In this document: in pieces, positions 22,148 to 35,357 of the stretch
How the letters are laid out: the number at the start of each line of letters is the position of its first letter
Numbering within the stretch: position 1 is the first letter of the stretch
From: Thereva unica
Taxonomy: Eukaryota > Arthropoda > Insecta > Diptera > Therevidae
NCBI GenBank assembly: GCA_949987705.1
Contig: OX465283.1
Location: 166,609,850-166,673,849 of the forward strand
Direction of reading: 5' to 3'
DNA length: 64,000 bases
The notes under the pieces: generated by a model
Seen by the model: the letters and a program-made list of their open reading frames with translations, nothing else
What the model was told of the DNA's origin: nothing
Database searches by the model: none
Position numbers and translations under genes: made by a program

Positions 22148-24530
22148 TAACAAAAATCAGATGCGACTGGCAGTGGTGCACTTCTGCATCTAAGATGCAA
22201 TTTCCCTGCAGTTTTCGTATATACACTCTACGCTCCGTGGAGTATGACCCACCGAGAGGTATCTACGGTTGAGAAGTCTGTCAGCATTTGCTCTGCACGC
22301 AGCCGTACTATTCGTGCACAATTGTATCCATCTCCAGCAGCATCGAGTGCACTTGACCATATTTTTCTAAGGGAACAGCATTTTCCATTTGAAGGCTGCA
22401 CACGCGAAAAACAAACAAAGCATCAAGGAAGCTGAGGCCATGAGTGGAACGGCATAAAGCACTGCGGCCGCGTAATCTGGAAACGATTTTCTTTGGCGGC
22501 CTGTCGCACGCGGTCTTGGGGACTTTTCCCGTTTTTGGTGAAATCAATGTCAATGCGCTCTGTTTATTGTCCATTCGGTTTTCTTTTTTCATTTTGCGTG
22601 GAAATGCTACTTGCATCACTAGCCCCACCCGATGGATTTCCTTTGTCACGGGCTTAATCAAGCGTGTTACGTCGACGCGCATTCATTTCCTACAGCCTAG
22701 ATATGTATATGTGAAAATAGAGGCACTGAGCTGTGTACTTGTACGAGCTGGAGATCTCCTGCTTTGTTTACTCTAGATACACTGTCGGGCCTCAATAAAT
22801 ACCTTTTTTCTGTAATCTGACGACAGATACGAGTTATCGCTCCGTAATTATTTGTAAATATACCCGATAAAAATCACTGGTTATTGTGGCTGAACATCGC
22901 CAGCGGCGGCCGTTACGCAAGGAGTCGGTGCGGATTGTAAATAGCTAATTGCGAATGAACTATTGATCTTTGTACTAAAATTTGTTGGCCTTTATCCAAG
23001 CGACGCCGACACCTAAGACCGATCTGCACAAGTTTCTAATTAAAATTTCTAATTTTAAGTCTTAACGCAATAAAACACCAACAGAGCCATATATTAGATA
23101 AGGATCAATTGGGCTTGCTGAAAGCTTTATTAATAGTTCAACATGTGAGGAAGGTGGACCTCTCGTATGTAAAGATTCTTACGCCAAACCAACTGGAAAT
23201 TATTTAGAGCGAAAGCATTAACCTCGCAGACGTGTGTTTTATTGCTTACACGGAGCGACAAAAGAGCACTATCGTGTAAATGTGCTTTATAGTTTTATGT
23301 AACACGCTGGGGATAAGCATGCCCGTTCGAAACGTTAAATGAGTTAAATTTTCTTATTATTTCGGCCATTCCAGGCGCATTTACGTTTCGTGTTAATCAG
23401 GAAACGCATTCATTGCCATTATCTCTCGCCTCGCTTTTAATTGAAGCTGTAAATTCTGTAAGTTTATCTTAATTCGCTGTAACTCATTGGAATTGGCTTC
23501 GTTTGTGAGAAGTGCTAGGTGTTGGACGTGCACTGAAACTAGATACGAAGAATGTCAACTGGGCTTGTTTTGGATGCACATTGAGCATCCAAATCAGTAC
23601 TAGGAACTTGCAGCTTTGGAGATCAGATTTTTAAATGAGGTCAATTAATGTTAATGGAATATATTTCCCTAAAGAAATTTGTTTTCACCTCTGTTGAGAG
23701 ATCGTGGATGTTCTGCATAACTTGGCGTAGAAAAGAGTCCAATGCAGCAGGAACTGTGTGTGACTGAATTTATTTGGTACAAGAAGAATTTCAGGTTTAA
23801 TATTTCCACAAATTCAAAATAATTCAATTACATGAAAAACTTTGAAAACGAAGGCGACTCAAAAGAGTTAACTGAACTGCTTTCGTTGTTCTAATGAAAT
23901 TTGTGGTTCCTAGAAATTTTACCCCCAACCGTTGGGGATGATTACAACAATAACATTAAGGCCTGATTCCAAGAAACTCTTCAACGCACAAAACTTTTGC
24001 TGCGATTTGATTTTATAACTCAATATTAATTTCCGTAATTTATTTTGCGCAAACTTCGCTCTCAATTTGAAGCAATTTCACAAAAGATTTCGTGTTTTTC
24101 TCTTGCGGCAGCGAAGTGCGTTATTCTTGGAACCCTTTTTATTTTTGATTTTGATTTAAATCTTGTTTAAAATTGCAAAATGTGTGCCAATTCTTGGCTA
24201 ACTGACAAGTATTTTGACTTTAAGTATATTTATAATATGAGTGTATTTTTTTGGCTCTGTTTTCTCTGCAATAAGAGGTAAATACCTATAAAAATGTGTG
24301 TATATGATGGCCGGAGTTCACCGGGCTTTGCACCGAATTTCTGCTGCTTCGTAGACACGGCAAAATTGTGTAGTAAACAATGCTATTGGATTATCTGTGA
24401 ATTCTTTTAATACCAATGGTAAAAAAATTAAAAAAGAAAATGCACAATTTAGGATTTTCGAATCCGTTTCAATTTGCTGGTTAAAATAAAAAAAAATATA
24501 GGTGTTTTATGGGAAAAGCCAGGATTACGA
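22148..24530. other. Intergenic, no gene seen
   Basis: Overlapping frames at 22,244-22,776 on both strands (up to 124 codons) are mutually exclusive and unrecognised. No repeats were found. Confidence 0.4.
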
Positions 24531-25095
24531 ATCACCCTTTGTACTACCAATGTGTGGCATGTCGTCATGGTGCAATGTGTAGTAGTAAGCTAAACAGACA
24601 CTAATTATGTTTTTGTTGAAAATGTTCCAACTCTTCTCAGCGGAAAAATTATCCATAATCGCATTGTTAAAGAAAAGAAAAAAATCATCCCCGATGCTCT
24701 ATTCATACACCCACAGACACCTACAGACATAAACCGCGCAGACAAAATATTCTTTCCGCGAATGCTGGCCGGGCACGGCCGAAGTCTGTCCGCGTCTGCG
24801 CGGTCGTGTCACTGTAGATGTAAATACGTTCATACACACTGCATAGAAGAATATTATTTTGTCTGTCGCGGCACGTGTCTGGCACACTCGATGCCTTTAG
24901 ATATAAATGGATCTTTAAGAAGGCGAAAAAGTGTACCGCAGGATATGAGGGTGAGCCGCTCGGGCTGGTCTTATGTTGCAGGAAAAATATTCCTGTGTAC
25001 GCAGCAAAGCAATAATATCATATGAACAGTCTCTATGGTAATAGCAATAAAATGCTACATTCATTCGATGGCTCAAAAAGTTTATGGAGACGCAA
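24531..25095 (-). pseudogene. Scattered Jockey-type LINE scraps and an inverted repeat
   Basis: 24,531-24,596 matches the family 3' end (caatgtgtagtagtaagct; compare 19,235-19,255). About 24,945-25,090 matches the C-terminal coding part (tctatggtaatagc and tgctacattc; compare 19,520-19,575). Between them a perfect 10-bp inverted repeat, CCGCGCAGAC at 24,734-24,743 and GTCTGCGCGG at 24,794-24,803, may be a separate small element. Confidence 0.5.
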
Positions 25096-25180
25096 ACGGT
25101 GCTACATAACAGGGGTGGTCAACAAGTTCGCCATGTCTTTATTTAACGTGTTACAATTTTACTGGACGTAGTGTGTGAAC

Positions 25181-25313
25181 TAGTGATGAGCAAGACTGAT
25201 CTTGCCGTCTTGCCTGGTCCTGCAAATTTTGGTAAGACCAAAGCAAGACCAAGACACGGCGGGACAAGACAAGACTGTAAGATCAAGATAGCACGATCTT
25301 TTGCTCATCACTA
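25181..25313. mobile_element. 133-bp MITE, hAT-like ends
   Basis: Starts TAGTGATGAGCAA (25,181-25,193) and ends with the inverted TTGCTCATCACTA (25,301-25,313), a perfect 13-bp repeat. The interior is built from CAAGAC/GTCTTG words. The TAGTGATG-type end is typical of many hAT-derived MITEs, but the 8-bp flanks do not match each other, so the superfamily is inferred from the end sequence only. Confidence 0.65.
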
Positions 25314-26420
25314 AGTGCCAAAAAACTTGAAGTGATGAACAGTAGGTCCTGATGCCATTTCCTGTGGTAGAGAGCGCAGTATATTACTGTTCTCATAGGT
25401 CTTCTCGACCCAGCAATTCGCTTCACGCAGTCGGAGGGTGGTACAGGCCGCTTGATGGCATGTACATATATAATGTACTACATTATCAACCGCTGCACCT
25501 GAGCTTGTAGATGCTAACTCCCTCTCAACCTCGATTACTGTTACTTCATCCAAGCGCTCACTGAGCTGTTCATCGGAGTCAGCCTTTATCCATGCCTGCC
25601 TTAGTCCAAAATTGAGTTTATAGTCAACTCTTTCGAGCCCCTCTAGGCACTATTGCGGTTGATTAGCAGTACCAGGATTCTACTATTTTGCTGGGGTTCC
25701 TCGGCTTTGAGCACCTTTCAGTTGTCCATAGGAATGTTCCTGTTGTGGTATCGAAGAAACTCGAGCAATTTGTCCCATCACGAGCTTCATGATCATCTCT
25801 GATATTTTGGCTTCGATGTCGGCCGAGAAAAAGTCCAGAAGTCTGCCGGTACTAGAATTGACATCGGCTAGTGCCACTAGAAGGCGGTCCTTCACTACTT
25901 CGCTCATTGGCCTGTTACCCGTTGAGCCTGATTGTTGAGCTCCTGAAGCTAGTGGCTATGGTTTGTCTTGCTTTTCCCTTTTCAGTCAATATTTGTAGGC
26001 GCTGAGCTACCTTCCCTTTTAGTGCCGGAAGTTACTGTCCTTGGGTTCTGGAGCGCTTTCCACTCCTCAACGACTGCTTGAAATTTTGCTTTGTTGGTTT
26101 TGTCCTTCTCCGAGATGGTCCCGGCGATCTCATTTTCTGCAATTCTGCCGAGGACGAAGAGGGCCTGCTTGTACCTTCTCTTGCGGATGGATGCTGGTGA
26201 TCTCTGTTTCTCAAATATGCCATTCTCACTATGGCTGGTGATTCCTGGCACACCTATGGTTAGGTTGCCTAACTTTGAAGTACTGTGGTTGATACTCGCA
26301 AATCCAGAGCTGACGATTGCCCCACTAGGAGCAAGTTTAGGTTCTTCCGCCTTTTAAGCTCCATTTCTACTGAAGCTGGCTGTCGCCACCTACTCTTCCT
26401 CTAGCGACAGCTTTAACGCA
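25311..26420 (-). pseudogene. Degraded LINE ORF1 (gag-like) remnant
   Basis: Three minus-strand open blocks in succession (26,251-25,982; 25,907-25,683; 25,553-25,311) are separated by stops. The first is rich in charged helices (IRKRRYKQALFVLGRIAENE and KAKFQAVVEEWKALQNP), the style of ORF1 proteins of R1/I-type LINEs. The second (VVKDRLLVALADVNSSTG) is also helical. No CCHC knuckle is visible. The call rests on composition, order and the LINE-rich context, and another degraded gene is possible. Confidence 0.35.
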
Positions 26421-26599
26421 TTGCAATGGTGATTTTTCTTTCGCTCATCGTCTTCCTTGATGCCGCATACGTTGTGACGCTCCCTGATGGCCCTTGCACC
26501 CCCAAAATCATCAAAAATCAAAATTATCCCCAAATATCATTCATCTGGGGGTACAGGGAAGCTTCGGATGGAAAAAACGATGATCGAAACTATTTCACG

Positions 26600-26815
26600 G
26601 AAACCTTCCCTTAAGGAAATATCGGACTGTTGACGGACTTTTGCCACACTATGTGGATTATAGCCCTGGAATGGATGAATAAATTTGTATCTCTTAAGAA
26701 ATTCTAGGCGTTGAGATGCTTGTTTGAGACCAATTGGGTATATTATCATTTTATCAGAGATCTTCAGATGGTGAGGTATATGTCACCGTTAGATTCTCAC
26801 TGTCTACTGGACTAA
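26600..26815 (-). pseudogene. Jockey-type LINE fragment
   Basis: The minus strand reads MIIYPIGLKQASQRLEFLKR, aligning with ITYTKSPNKRINASDSLRD in the 19.8-kb copy. Only this block of the C-terminal region survives. Confidence 0.5.
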
Positions 26816-29279
26816 TGTACTAATTACTACAGGACGATTCTTTGGCTAAGGACTACCATACAAAAAAAGGAATGATTATGAGCACGTTCCTTCGTTCCTT
26901 TTATTTTTGTTGTGCGTGACTTTATTTTTTCGGTTTTTTTAATTCCTTAAACAAAATTAAAGCTGAAATATTGGAAATTTTAAGGATTTGGCTCCAATTT
27001 TGTGTAATTTTTGTAATATGCAAATAATTAATATCAATTATTTTGTTTGTTGAATTTTTCCGCAAAAACATCTCACCGGAAACAAAGATGGCGGTTTTTC
27101 GATTACAAATCATGAATTTCATATTCTCAAACTTAATTCCATCAGAAAAATAAGGAACAATCCTACCGCTACAACCTCCTCCTTGTGCTCCACGAGAGAA
27201 TTTAGAAATGAACAAGTAAAATAAATAAACAGCTTTGTTGGCTTTTTCCTGCTTATATTTAGATCGGAGGAGTATATTCATTCCGTTCATTCCACCAGCG
27301 ACGATGGCGCATCACACTGCCCAGCGATGAGTATAGCAAACCAAAAGCCTGAGTCAGAATCCATCTTTAGATCCCGTGTTCTCGTATAAACTGTAAAGAC
27401 GCATAAGTCTTCAGGGGATGCCATAAAGTGATTGCGGTTTCGCTAAAAACGTTCATCATTTCATCTAATTACGCTGTAAATATTTAAATGTGTTGTATAT
27501 CATCCTAGACTTGCACAGGATCTCGATGCTGCCGATCCATAAACTCATAACATTTTGCCGTGAATGTCACAACTTCTTCACATTCAAGGGGAATTCGAAT
27601 GAGTTCACCTACACACAATTACCACGTTGATGACTGCACGCAGGAAGTTTATCATATGACATTTAGTAGGTGCTCGCTTCATATACAATATTCATTCAAA
27701 AAAGTTCAATGGACGTTCTTCGAATGCGTTGATCCCGAAATAGACATTACGGCCTTCCCAAACTACGAGGAATAGCATCAAAGTTCAAAGGAATTCCCGA
27801 CGGTTGAAAGGTTAAAGGCGCATTACGTGGAATTTGGATTTCCGGATTACGTCTCCCATAGATTAATATTTATGGGGAATTGAAAGCTGTCGACCGAGTG
27901 TGTATCCTTTTGAAGAGCGCTCGCACACCGAAATATACCGCTACATCGCTCCGGTGACTCGATGCCGCAGGTAAACGCAGAGAAAAGAAAACTTACCACT
28001 TTCGATAAAAGAAATTTTCCCCCGACCATCGATGAAGCGGACGATGGCGTATTATGGAGCCGAAATTTCTACTTAATCATATTTCACTCGTTCAGTATGG
28101 AAACTAGAAATTTATTTAACGAGAAAAACGTTTTTAAATGCGGCAAGAAAACACGGGAAAAAAGGGAGAGCAGAAACCGGGACAGCGGTACTTCGAAGGC
28201 GGCTCGTCTTGCTAATGAACCGACGACGTACACACAATCTCCAGCCGGGATCCGAGCCAAGCCTTCGTCAGAACTTTTACTTAAATATTTTCCTCTTTCT
28301 GAAAACTGCACGGCACCTGAGGGCAGAAACATACCTGTGGGAAAATCTGCAGATATATCTCGTTCCACATAAAAACGAGGAAAACTGGTCTCGAGTGTAT
28401 CTTACCATTTCGGTGGAGTGCGCTGCTAGCCGGAGAAAACTACTAGAAGGCAGGTTTTCAGCTCCGCTTGAGACTGAACTGCGTGGGGTTGGATTAGCTC
28501 GGGTTTATCTTTACACAGACAAAATTAAAATAATAAAAATAAAAGTGTAAATAAATATTTTTCGTATTGTTTTATTTTAAGCGAATTATTATTGAGGCAG
28601 GCGACGAGAAGTGGGCTTACTTTAATTATTCTGTCGATACGATATGTACAGAGATTTAGATTCGTGTCGATTGTTGTTTAGGAGTTCAAACGTGTTTTAA
28701 AGGCCGATTTTAGAATGTACGGTATGAATGAACCATGTTGTTTTAATAACTAGATGTTCCTTTTTGCTTAAGCAGTAACTTAAAAACAGTCCCAAAGAAA
28801 GGCTAAGCGGAACGTACAATATCTTTTTGAATAATAAAAAAGCGAAATCTGCTGATAGTGCTGTAGTCCTTGATAGGTCATGCCAGGTTTTTCGACATCT
28901 ATATGTAAGGGATTTAGACACAAATTCTTTGTTTCAATTTATTTCATGACAGTCGCCACTTAGAATCTATATTGATTCGGTTCTGGAGTGATGTTCAATT
29001 GACCAGCGATAAATTTGGATAATGAATGGAGGACAGCTGTGTTTCAGCATGTTCTGTTTGATTAAAAGGTGCTTCAGCCTTTTTTCTATAAAAACCTAGC
29101 GCCCAGAGCTAAACTTCCTTTGGTGCTGTCGACGTTTCTATCATTGAGTGCAAGCTTTAGTTGGAAAGATAGTAGAGAGAATAGTTGAACTGGCCACGCA
29201 AGCATCTGGGTTCATTCCACCAATTTCCATCCAATACTAGCTTTTGAACCCTAACTTCGGTAATCAAATTGGAGATTGC
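26816..29279. other. Intergenic, no gene supported
   Basis: Open frames up to 136 codons (27,962-28,372 plus; 28,084-28,368 minus; 26,922-27,290 minus) overlap on opposite strands and lack known motifs. One might be a divergent host exon, but nothing supports it. Confidence 0.35.
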
Positions 29280-29446
29280 TTTGTCAGTTATTATGCTCAC
29301 AGGCGATGGTGGGAGAAAGGACAGGCAATTATGCAGGCAGACAAGAAAAGGAAAGCTTATATAGGTGAGAGAAGTGGATTCGAATCACTGACTCCTGGAT
29401 GGTAGTTGGACACCTTTACCCCTAGGCTGCTACCGCAGCCGGCCAT
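29280..29446 (-). repeat. Diverged tRNA-derived SINE head
   Basis: The minus strand starts near 29,446 with a tRNA-like head: an A-box-like GTAGCAGCCTAGGGG and a B-box-like GATTCGAATCC (complement near 29,371-29,381). It is followed by an A/G-rich stretch laid out like the 10.6-kb SINE. Divergence is high. Confidence 0.45.
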
Positions 29447-29597
29447 TACCTTAGTTTGTTTTATCAAATTGTTCCAAATGATTTGAATTAATTACTAAGC
29501 TGATAATTCAATAAATTTTCTTTTAAAAAACGAATTTAATATGGTTTTGGATTGCCTTGTTTTAATAGTCGTTTGAGATCCATTACTAATATACTTA

Positions 29598-29693
29598 GAA
29601 CAACATGGGGGAGGTCCAAATAGCAGTGCCCGCAACAACTGAGAGATTCTGAGTCTGCTGGAAAGCAATTGTTTCCGCCCTACGCCCTATGAC
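29598..29693 (+). pseudogene. RTE-like LINE, 3' end copy 3
   Basis: Shortened and diverged version of the 5,981-6,112 tail (acaacatgggggaggtccaa and cgcaacaactgagagattct). It is joined directly to a Jockey-type fragment. Confidence 0.5.
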
Positions 29694-30560
29694 AAGCAAG
29701 GTGGTTTTTGTGGCGCCTGCTCAGATATACGAGTTGTATTCAAGGCGGGCCGATTGTGGGACTTGTAGATTGTAACCAGGGCAGCTGGCCTTTCTCCAGC
29801 CATCACATCTTTTAAGAAATCCAAGGCACTGGAACGCTTGTTCCGCGATTTGGAATAAATGATTTTTTCATTGCAAATCCGCCGTTAGTTTCCCTTACGT
29901 TGTTAATAGTTTAGTTAGCCGTTAGATTTTCATTGACCATTGGATAGAAGGAAGTTCGGTGCAAGTTTTGATAGATATAAGACAGTACTTCGTTTTGGTG
30001 GCGTTAAATTCAACACGATTCATGCGGCCCCAAGCAAGAGTCAGGATACACTCCGGAGAAGAAAGACAGGGCAAAAACTTTGCGCAGGGGTTTAGCCAAA
30101 TGTGAGGCACATGTTTTAAGTATCATAGGGAAATTTTGTCAGGACCAGTGGATTTGCCGACGTCAAGCCCCTTAAGACACCTATACCTCGGTATACCTCG
30201 CGAGTCCTGAAGTAAACTCCGTCCATTGAGTGGGCGGTATTCTTCAGGATGGGGGTGTCATAGCAGTTCAGGTAAAGAGGAATTTGAAGGGAACAGAGAT
30301 GTTAATAAGTCGGCCTTGGGGTTGTTTTCTGTTATCACCTCTCCACTGAAGATGGAATTGCAGGAGTTTCTCGATTTTATGTACTCACGACAAAGTGACT
30401 CAGGCGAACGTCTATACTACAGCTTTGATTGCGTTCATACATTCCATCACCATCAACCATCTGCTCGGTCTAAGCTTCATAGATTTGGTATAGTGAGGAA
30501 TGAACAAACAGAACAGTTCTTTTAGAGGCTGTGATTAAGTCCAACGCTGGTCCAACTTAG
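29694..30560 (-). pseudogene. Jockey-type LINE remnant with internal deletion
   Basis: Minus strand. 29,700-29,880 matches the post-RT region of the 19.7-kb copy. 30,110-29,922 encodes WGRMNRVEFNATKTKYCLIS, the post-RT box of this family. About 30,030-30,560 matches the upstream linker (compare 2,420-2,900). The RT core is missing, so linker and post-RT region are fused by deletion. Confidence 0.7.
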
Positions 30561-33500
30561 CCTCTATAATGTTAGAGCAAATGGTCTTCTTTACTATAGC
30601 CCAATTCGAGCCTTGGCCTCCATCAGGTTTTTCTTCCAGACGTCAAAAGCATGATAGATGTTAACAAATGCCCAGATCAGTTTATGATTAACAACCCGGG
30701 CTTAGCGAGACCTATATGTCAATATATTTTATACTTTTTGCCAATGCGACGCGTTAAGACAATAGAATTGTTCTATCAATGTTTACGAGAGCCTGTAACG
30801 GGACGATCAACTTAAATTTATTGTTTTCCACTGCAGCGTGAAGCAAAAACTCTGAACGGCTAAAAATAGACAGCTTTGTCCAAGCACGCTCCCTTAAAAG
30901 TCGAACTTTAAAGAGTGTCACTACGTCGTGAATAACTTCAACTAACCAAATAAAGCAAAATATGAAAAATCATGGTTTTCTAGATGTTTGCACAGATCAA
31001 TGGACCAAATGGCGATTCAGTGTTATTTTCTTAATTCTATCCGAGATGTCTTAGTTGCAAGTGTTTTCAAACTCGAAATCTAATTTTTACAATAAAATTC
31101 CGTAGAGCCAATTTCATTTTCATTGAATAGCACCGTCCAACTCGCACACAGTTTTCTTTGGTTCTTTAGCATTTCGCGTTTTCATGCCTACCTGAATAGG
31201 CACAAATGAAAAAATACTTTCTTTAAGCCTCCATTGCCAGCGTAAATTTCTAAAATTCAAATGGGAATCAAACGAAATGCTTTTAATCACAGTCTAGTTC
31301 TGGGAAGTCTGGCTGAAAGCAACGAATCATTGGCAGTCCCTAATTACAGAATTTCTTGCATTCGCACCTGAGGAGAAAGTGAGTTAAAAACGGCACAAGC
31401 CGTGGCATCACGTGCAGTTCGTTCTAAAGTTAAACAATTACGCGCCTCTGACGCGATTGTCTGCAATCAGCTAGAACACACGACCGGGAATTAGTGGCAT
31501 TGCGGTGGCTAATTAAAAGCGCCGTTCTCGATTTCTACATGTATTCCTCGAAGATTGTGCCCTCCAGTGAAAACCAGCAGCTTTTAGCTATCCCAGCATA
31601 ATTGAGGCTGAATGGGGAGCAGTGGTGCTGTGTGTTGTCCAGGCAGATTCTATTGTTGCTGGTTGATATTCACTCCAGGAAGTGTGCATATCGCTTCATT
31701 GCAGCCGCATGCTTAGTCCGACCGATGGTGGTGGCGGTAGGTTATTGCACCGAGGGGGCGCCTGATAGACAGCCCCATCCCATCCCAGTTATCTGCTGCT
31801 ACATTTTATAAAAGAGAAATCCTGGGCCCGTTATTACTGCTGCATTCTTGTTGATTAACACCCTATTTACACTGGTCGAGTGGTTGTTTAGCTCGGCTTT
31901 GTGGTGATCGGGGAGATCTTTGTTGAGCTTCCTTTGGCATTTTGCATTTGTGCTGTCCGTAAATGGCTTTCCCAATCCCTACTAGCAAAAATACTAAAAT
32001 TGTGCGCTTTTTACGACTTGAAAATGGGTCGCTTTTTATGATTGAGCGAATAAATGGAGCTAAAGCCAGAGTTGGCGCACTGAAAGAACCAAGGAGATTG
32101 TTTTCTTGAGCTGCACATGAACGAGCCAGATACTGCTGGACTAAATCGAATATTTGTGAGACTGCAGACTCTGCTGGCTGCTGCTGGCTCGATTTGAGGC
32201 TCGCCAACTTTTTTTTGTGTTCATTGCGAGTCCGCAGCTCGCCCGAAAACTATAGAAAACCTGGCGAATTTCACTTGATAGGGTTCCATTCATCTGTCTG
32301 AATCGATTGGTTTTGATGATTGCTTCCATGTGCCCAATGATTCTTCAAGCAGAACCAAAATTTGCTATTTCTACGATTGCCACTGGTGAGCCGCCGCTGC
32401 TGCTGCTTCTTCAGCAATCTTTCGGGGCTAGATCTTGCATCTTCTCGGACTGTGGATACACGGGCATGGAAACTCCCAAATTGGATAACATTTAATGCTT
32501 CTTAGTCAGGTTATCGGAGATTCATCCGCTGATTGAAATCACTTGCGTTGTTGGGGCTTAATTTTTTGTTTGAGTGATTTTCCTTGGCAGAAACGGAAGT
32601 TAATTCCTGGGCACGGCACAATTTATTCACGATGCTGGAAAATTGCTCACTGATTGTGAAATTAATGAAGGAAAAACTTAGCGAATTAAAAGATCAAATG
32701 ATGTGCAAAATTTTTATTTTGTTTCACTTTTGGTGTGAAATATTGTAGAAAGTTAAGTCGGATCTAAACTCAACGAAAACGTTTTCTTATTTCACATTTG
32801 TTACAATTATGACTAAAAATATGGATTATAATTAAAATTCATCATTTGAAAGGAGATTTATGATTAAAACTAATTAGTTAATGAGCATCAGTTTTATTTT
32901 TTCCAATTTTCCCGAAATTTCTTTTACTTTTTCGCACATGAAACATTTTTTTTGAATTATTTAAAAAAACCTGAAACAATATAAAGATTTATTGGGAAAA
33001 CCAAGCGCGGCGATTCTGAAATAGATATGCGCAAAAAAACATAGTGCTAAGCCGGTCTCAAAATAAACAAAAATCTTTTTCAAATCGAGAAGATAATGAG
33101 TTAAATGAACTCGATACGAGTGAGTACTGGTTATTGGCTTCAATACAGAAATTCCAAGATTATTTATATCCGAGGAATGAGTTTTGGAGAAAGACTGCTA
33201 AAATATTTACTTCATGCCAATGACATTTTATATTGAAATGCCAAATGATGTTTTCACTCAAATCAACTACTAAAAGATTTGTGAGATGAAATAATTGTTT
33301 GAAAAAGGCGTGTGGACATTCAAAAGTGTGGCAGGGTCGTGGAAGCGAACACAAAGGTAAGTTTCCTGCCTGGTTTTGTTCCTGAAATGGTTTATTTATT
33401 TCTAGAGCTACCTTTCCTTTTAGGGTTCATCTATTAGCATTGAGTTTTAGAGCTAGCCGTGTAGATTCTCTGAAAATATATGGCGTTATGGATTTTTTGG

Positions 33501-33784
33501 TTTAAATTTCCGATTTAGTGTGTTATAGAAGACATTTAGTAGTCCATTAACATTCCTGCAAAAAATATAGAATAAGATAGATAGAGTGAAATTAACTAAG
33601 TAACGTAAAGTTACCGAACTACGACCACCATCGTGATTCCGACCACTAATCATTATTTTTTGGAGCATCTAATGGAGTTAAGAACTGTTAGAACAAATAT
33701 TTACATCATCCATGCACAAATAGCTAACTCGGATAGATTTAATATATTGTAAAATGATTGATACCAAAAACAATTTTTTGGGTT
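30561..33784. other. Intergenic, no gene seen
   Basis: Only short chance frames occur. Around 31,380-31,560 lies a GC-richer block with TAAT words and no repeat signature, comparable to the block at 12.25-12.45 kb. A regulatory role is speculation. Confidence 0.35.
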
Positions 33785-34402
33785 TCAATCTTGTTTCGGG
33801 GCCACTTTGACCTTTGCCTCAGCTGAGCCACGACTGCAGTGGGAAATGTTTCTCAGCCCTGCTGAGAAGTGCACCTTCTGAGACAGAGCGGTAACTCTAT
33901 TAAAAAGAATTCCACTTTGTTCCACACCTCGCCTAACTACATCATCTAATCCAGGCATGTTTTTCGGGGTTAGCTGGACCGCGGCCACTGTTTCCAGCAC
34001 AAGTCCTACGGTACGCAAATCTAAGGAATTTAAAGAGGATACATATGCTCTGGGTCCCCTTGGCCATCTAGACATTCTGGGTAGCATGGTGAATCGTGCA
34101 ACCTGCAGTAATGGACATGCTTACGCTTTAACCTTCATATACACTAAAGAACTGCGTGAAGTAGTAGTCACTACTTCATGTTCCCTCATAACTAACTTTT
34201 GATATAAGTTTATGGTTCCATCTGCCCTTAGTAGACCCGTATCATCTCTTCTCGATGCTGAGATAGGCTGGCCTCTCGCCATTTGCATTACTTTGGGTTC
34301 CACTTGCATGTTCGGGGTCGATCGAGGATATAGTAGAAAGCTATACCGGCTTTTTATGTCTTTTCCCTGATGTTCTAGGATAAGACCCAGAAATTTCATC
34401 CT
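33785..34402 (-). pseudogene. Unrecognised broken coding remnant
   Basis: Two minus-strand open blocks in tandem (34,399-34,121, then 34,087-33,785) are separated by a stop and a few bases. The 92- and 100-codon peptides look protein-like (ARGQPISASRRDDTGLLRAD; LNSLDLRTVGLVLETVAAVQ), but I recognise no family. A C run (about 34,457-34,468) lies just upstream. In this setting a retrotransposon ORF1 remnant is the first guess, with a host pseudogene as the alternative. Confidence 0.3.
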
Positions 34403-34849
34403 AGTAGATAGAGTGGGGGAACCTGGGAGGTTAAAGGTGGCAATTTTCGTCGTGCCCCCCCCCCCCCCTTGTAGAATTTAATTTGGTCTAGTCTCTTTAT
34501 ACATCACAGAGAAAACAAAGAGTTACAGGAGAGATAACAGCTGTATAGTTGATCTACCTTCGTCATGCAAAAGCGTAAACCGGTAATAAGGGAAGAATGG
34601 ACGATGAGGTGTTTTTGAATGATGCCCACCTTCGTACGCTTTTTTACCAGAACCAAAAGGTCGCTTATCCGGATGCCCAATTATTCCGGCTATGGTGAAC
34701 CCTCCTACGAGGGATCCATTTAAGGGTCACATTGGTGACGCAACCGTTAAGGTGTTGTTAGTCAGTAGGAATCTGAGACTACAGCTTGAGTGCAGACCCT
34801 CAGCGGTGTCTTCTGTTTGGGCATGGGTTCACTAATGAAAAATTCTAAC

Positions 34850-35095
34850 CACTCTCTCGTAAAAAATAAAAGGTCAAGCTTCTTTAAAAGTTTAGATTCA
34901 GTGATGATACGCTCCTAGATAGACTCGATAAAAAGCATGTGATTCTAATCTGGGCTCCCCCAGACATAGGAATATAGATGGGGAAGAGAAAGCCCATCAG
35001 GGAGCCTCTCATTTGCGCTATGAGACCGAAATTGTTGGCCAACAGCACGAGTCAAAAATGTTATTTTCGAATACCTGTTTCGAGCTAGCCACGCT
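34850..35095 (+). pseudogene. Possible LINE RNase H remnant
   Basis: At about 34,925-34,975 the plus strand reads KHVILIWAPPDIGI, then after a frame change IDGEEKAHQGAS. This follows the V-x-L-x-W-V-P-G-H-x-G-I-x-G-N-E-x-A-D block of RNase H in R1/I-type LINEs. The catalytic His and Asp are lost. Very short evidence. Confidence 0.35.
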
Positions 35096-35357
35096 GGAGA
35101 CCTTTATTATTTTATTAGAGGAGAACACACTTCCAAGCTGTGTGCCCCGCACAGCGTCTACAGCCATAAATGGAAACATTCCTTAAGTTAGCCAAACAGC
35201 TCACACTATGCAGTTACGGTTGAAGACATAAAAAAGCTCTCCAGACTAGAGTTCAGAGCACTGCGAATCTTCTTAAACTTTACAGGTTGGCTTGAGATAT
35301 CCACTACAGTAGGTTCGACAACCATTTAACTTTAGTAACACGTGTTTTCGGCATTAA

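Noticed and set aside
27962..28372. 136-codon plus-strand open frame as a gene
   Set aside because: It is overlapped by open frames on both strands and lacks family signatures, splice signals or neighbours that would support it.
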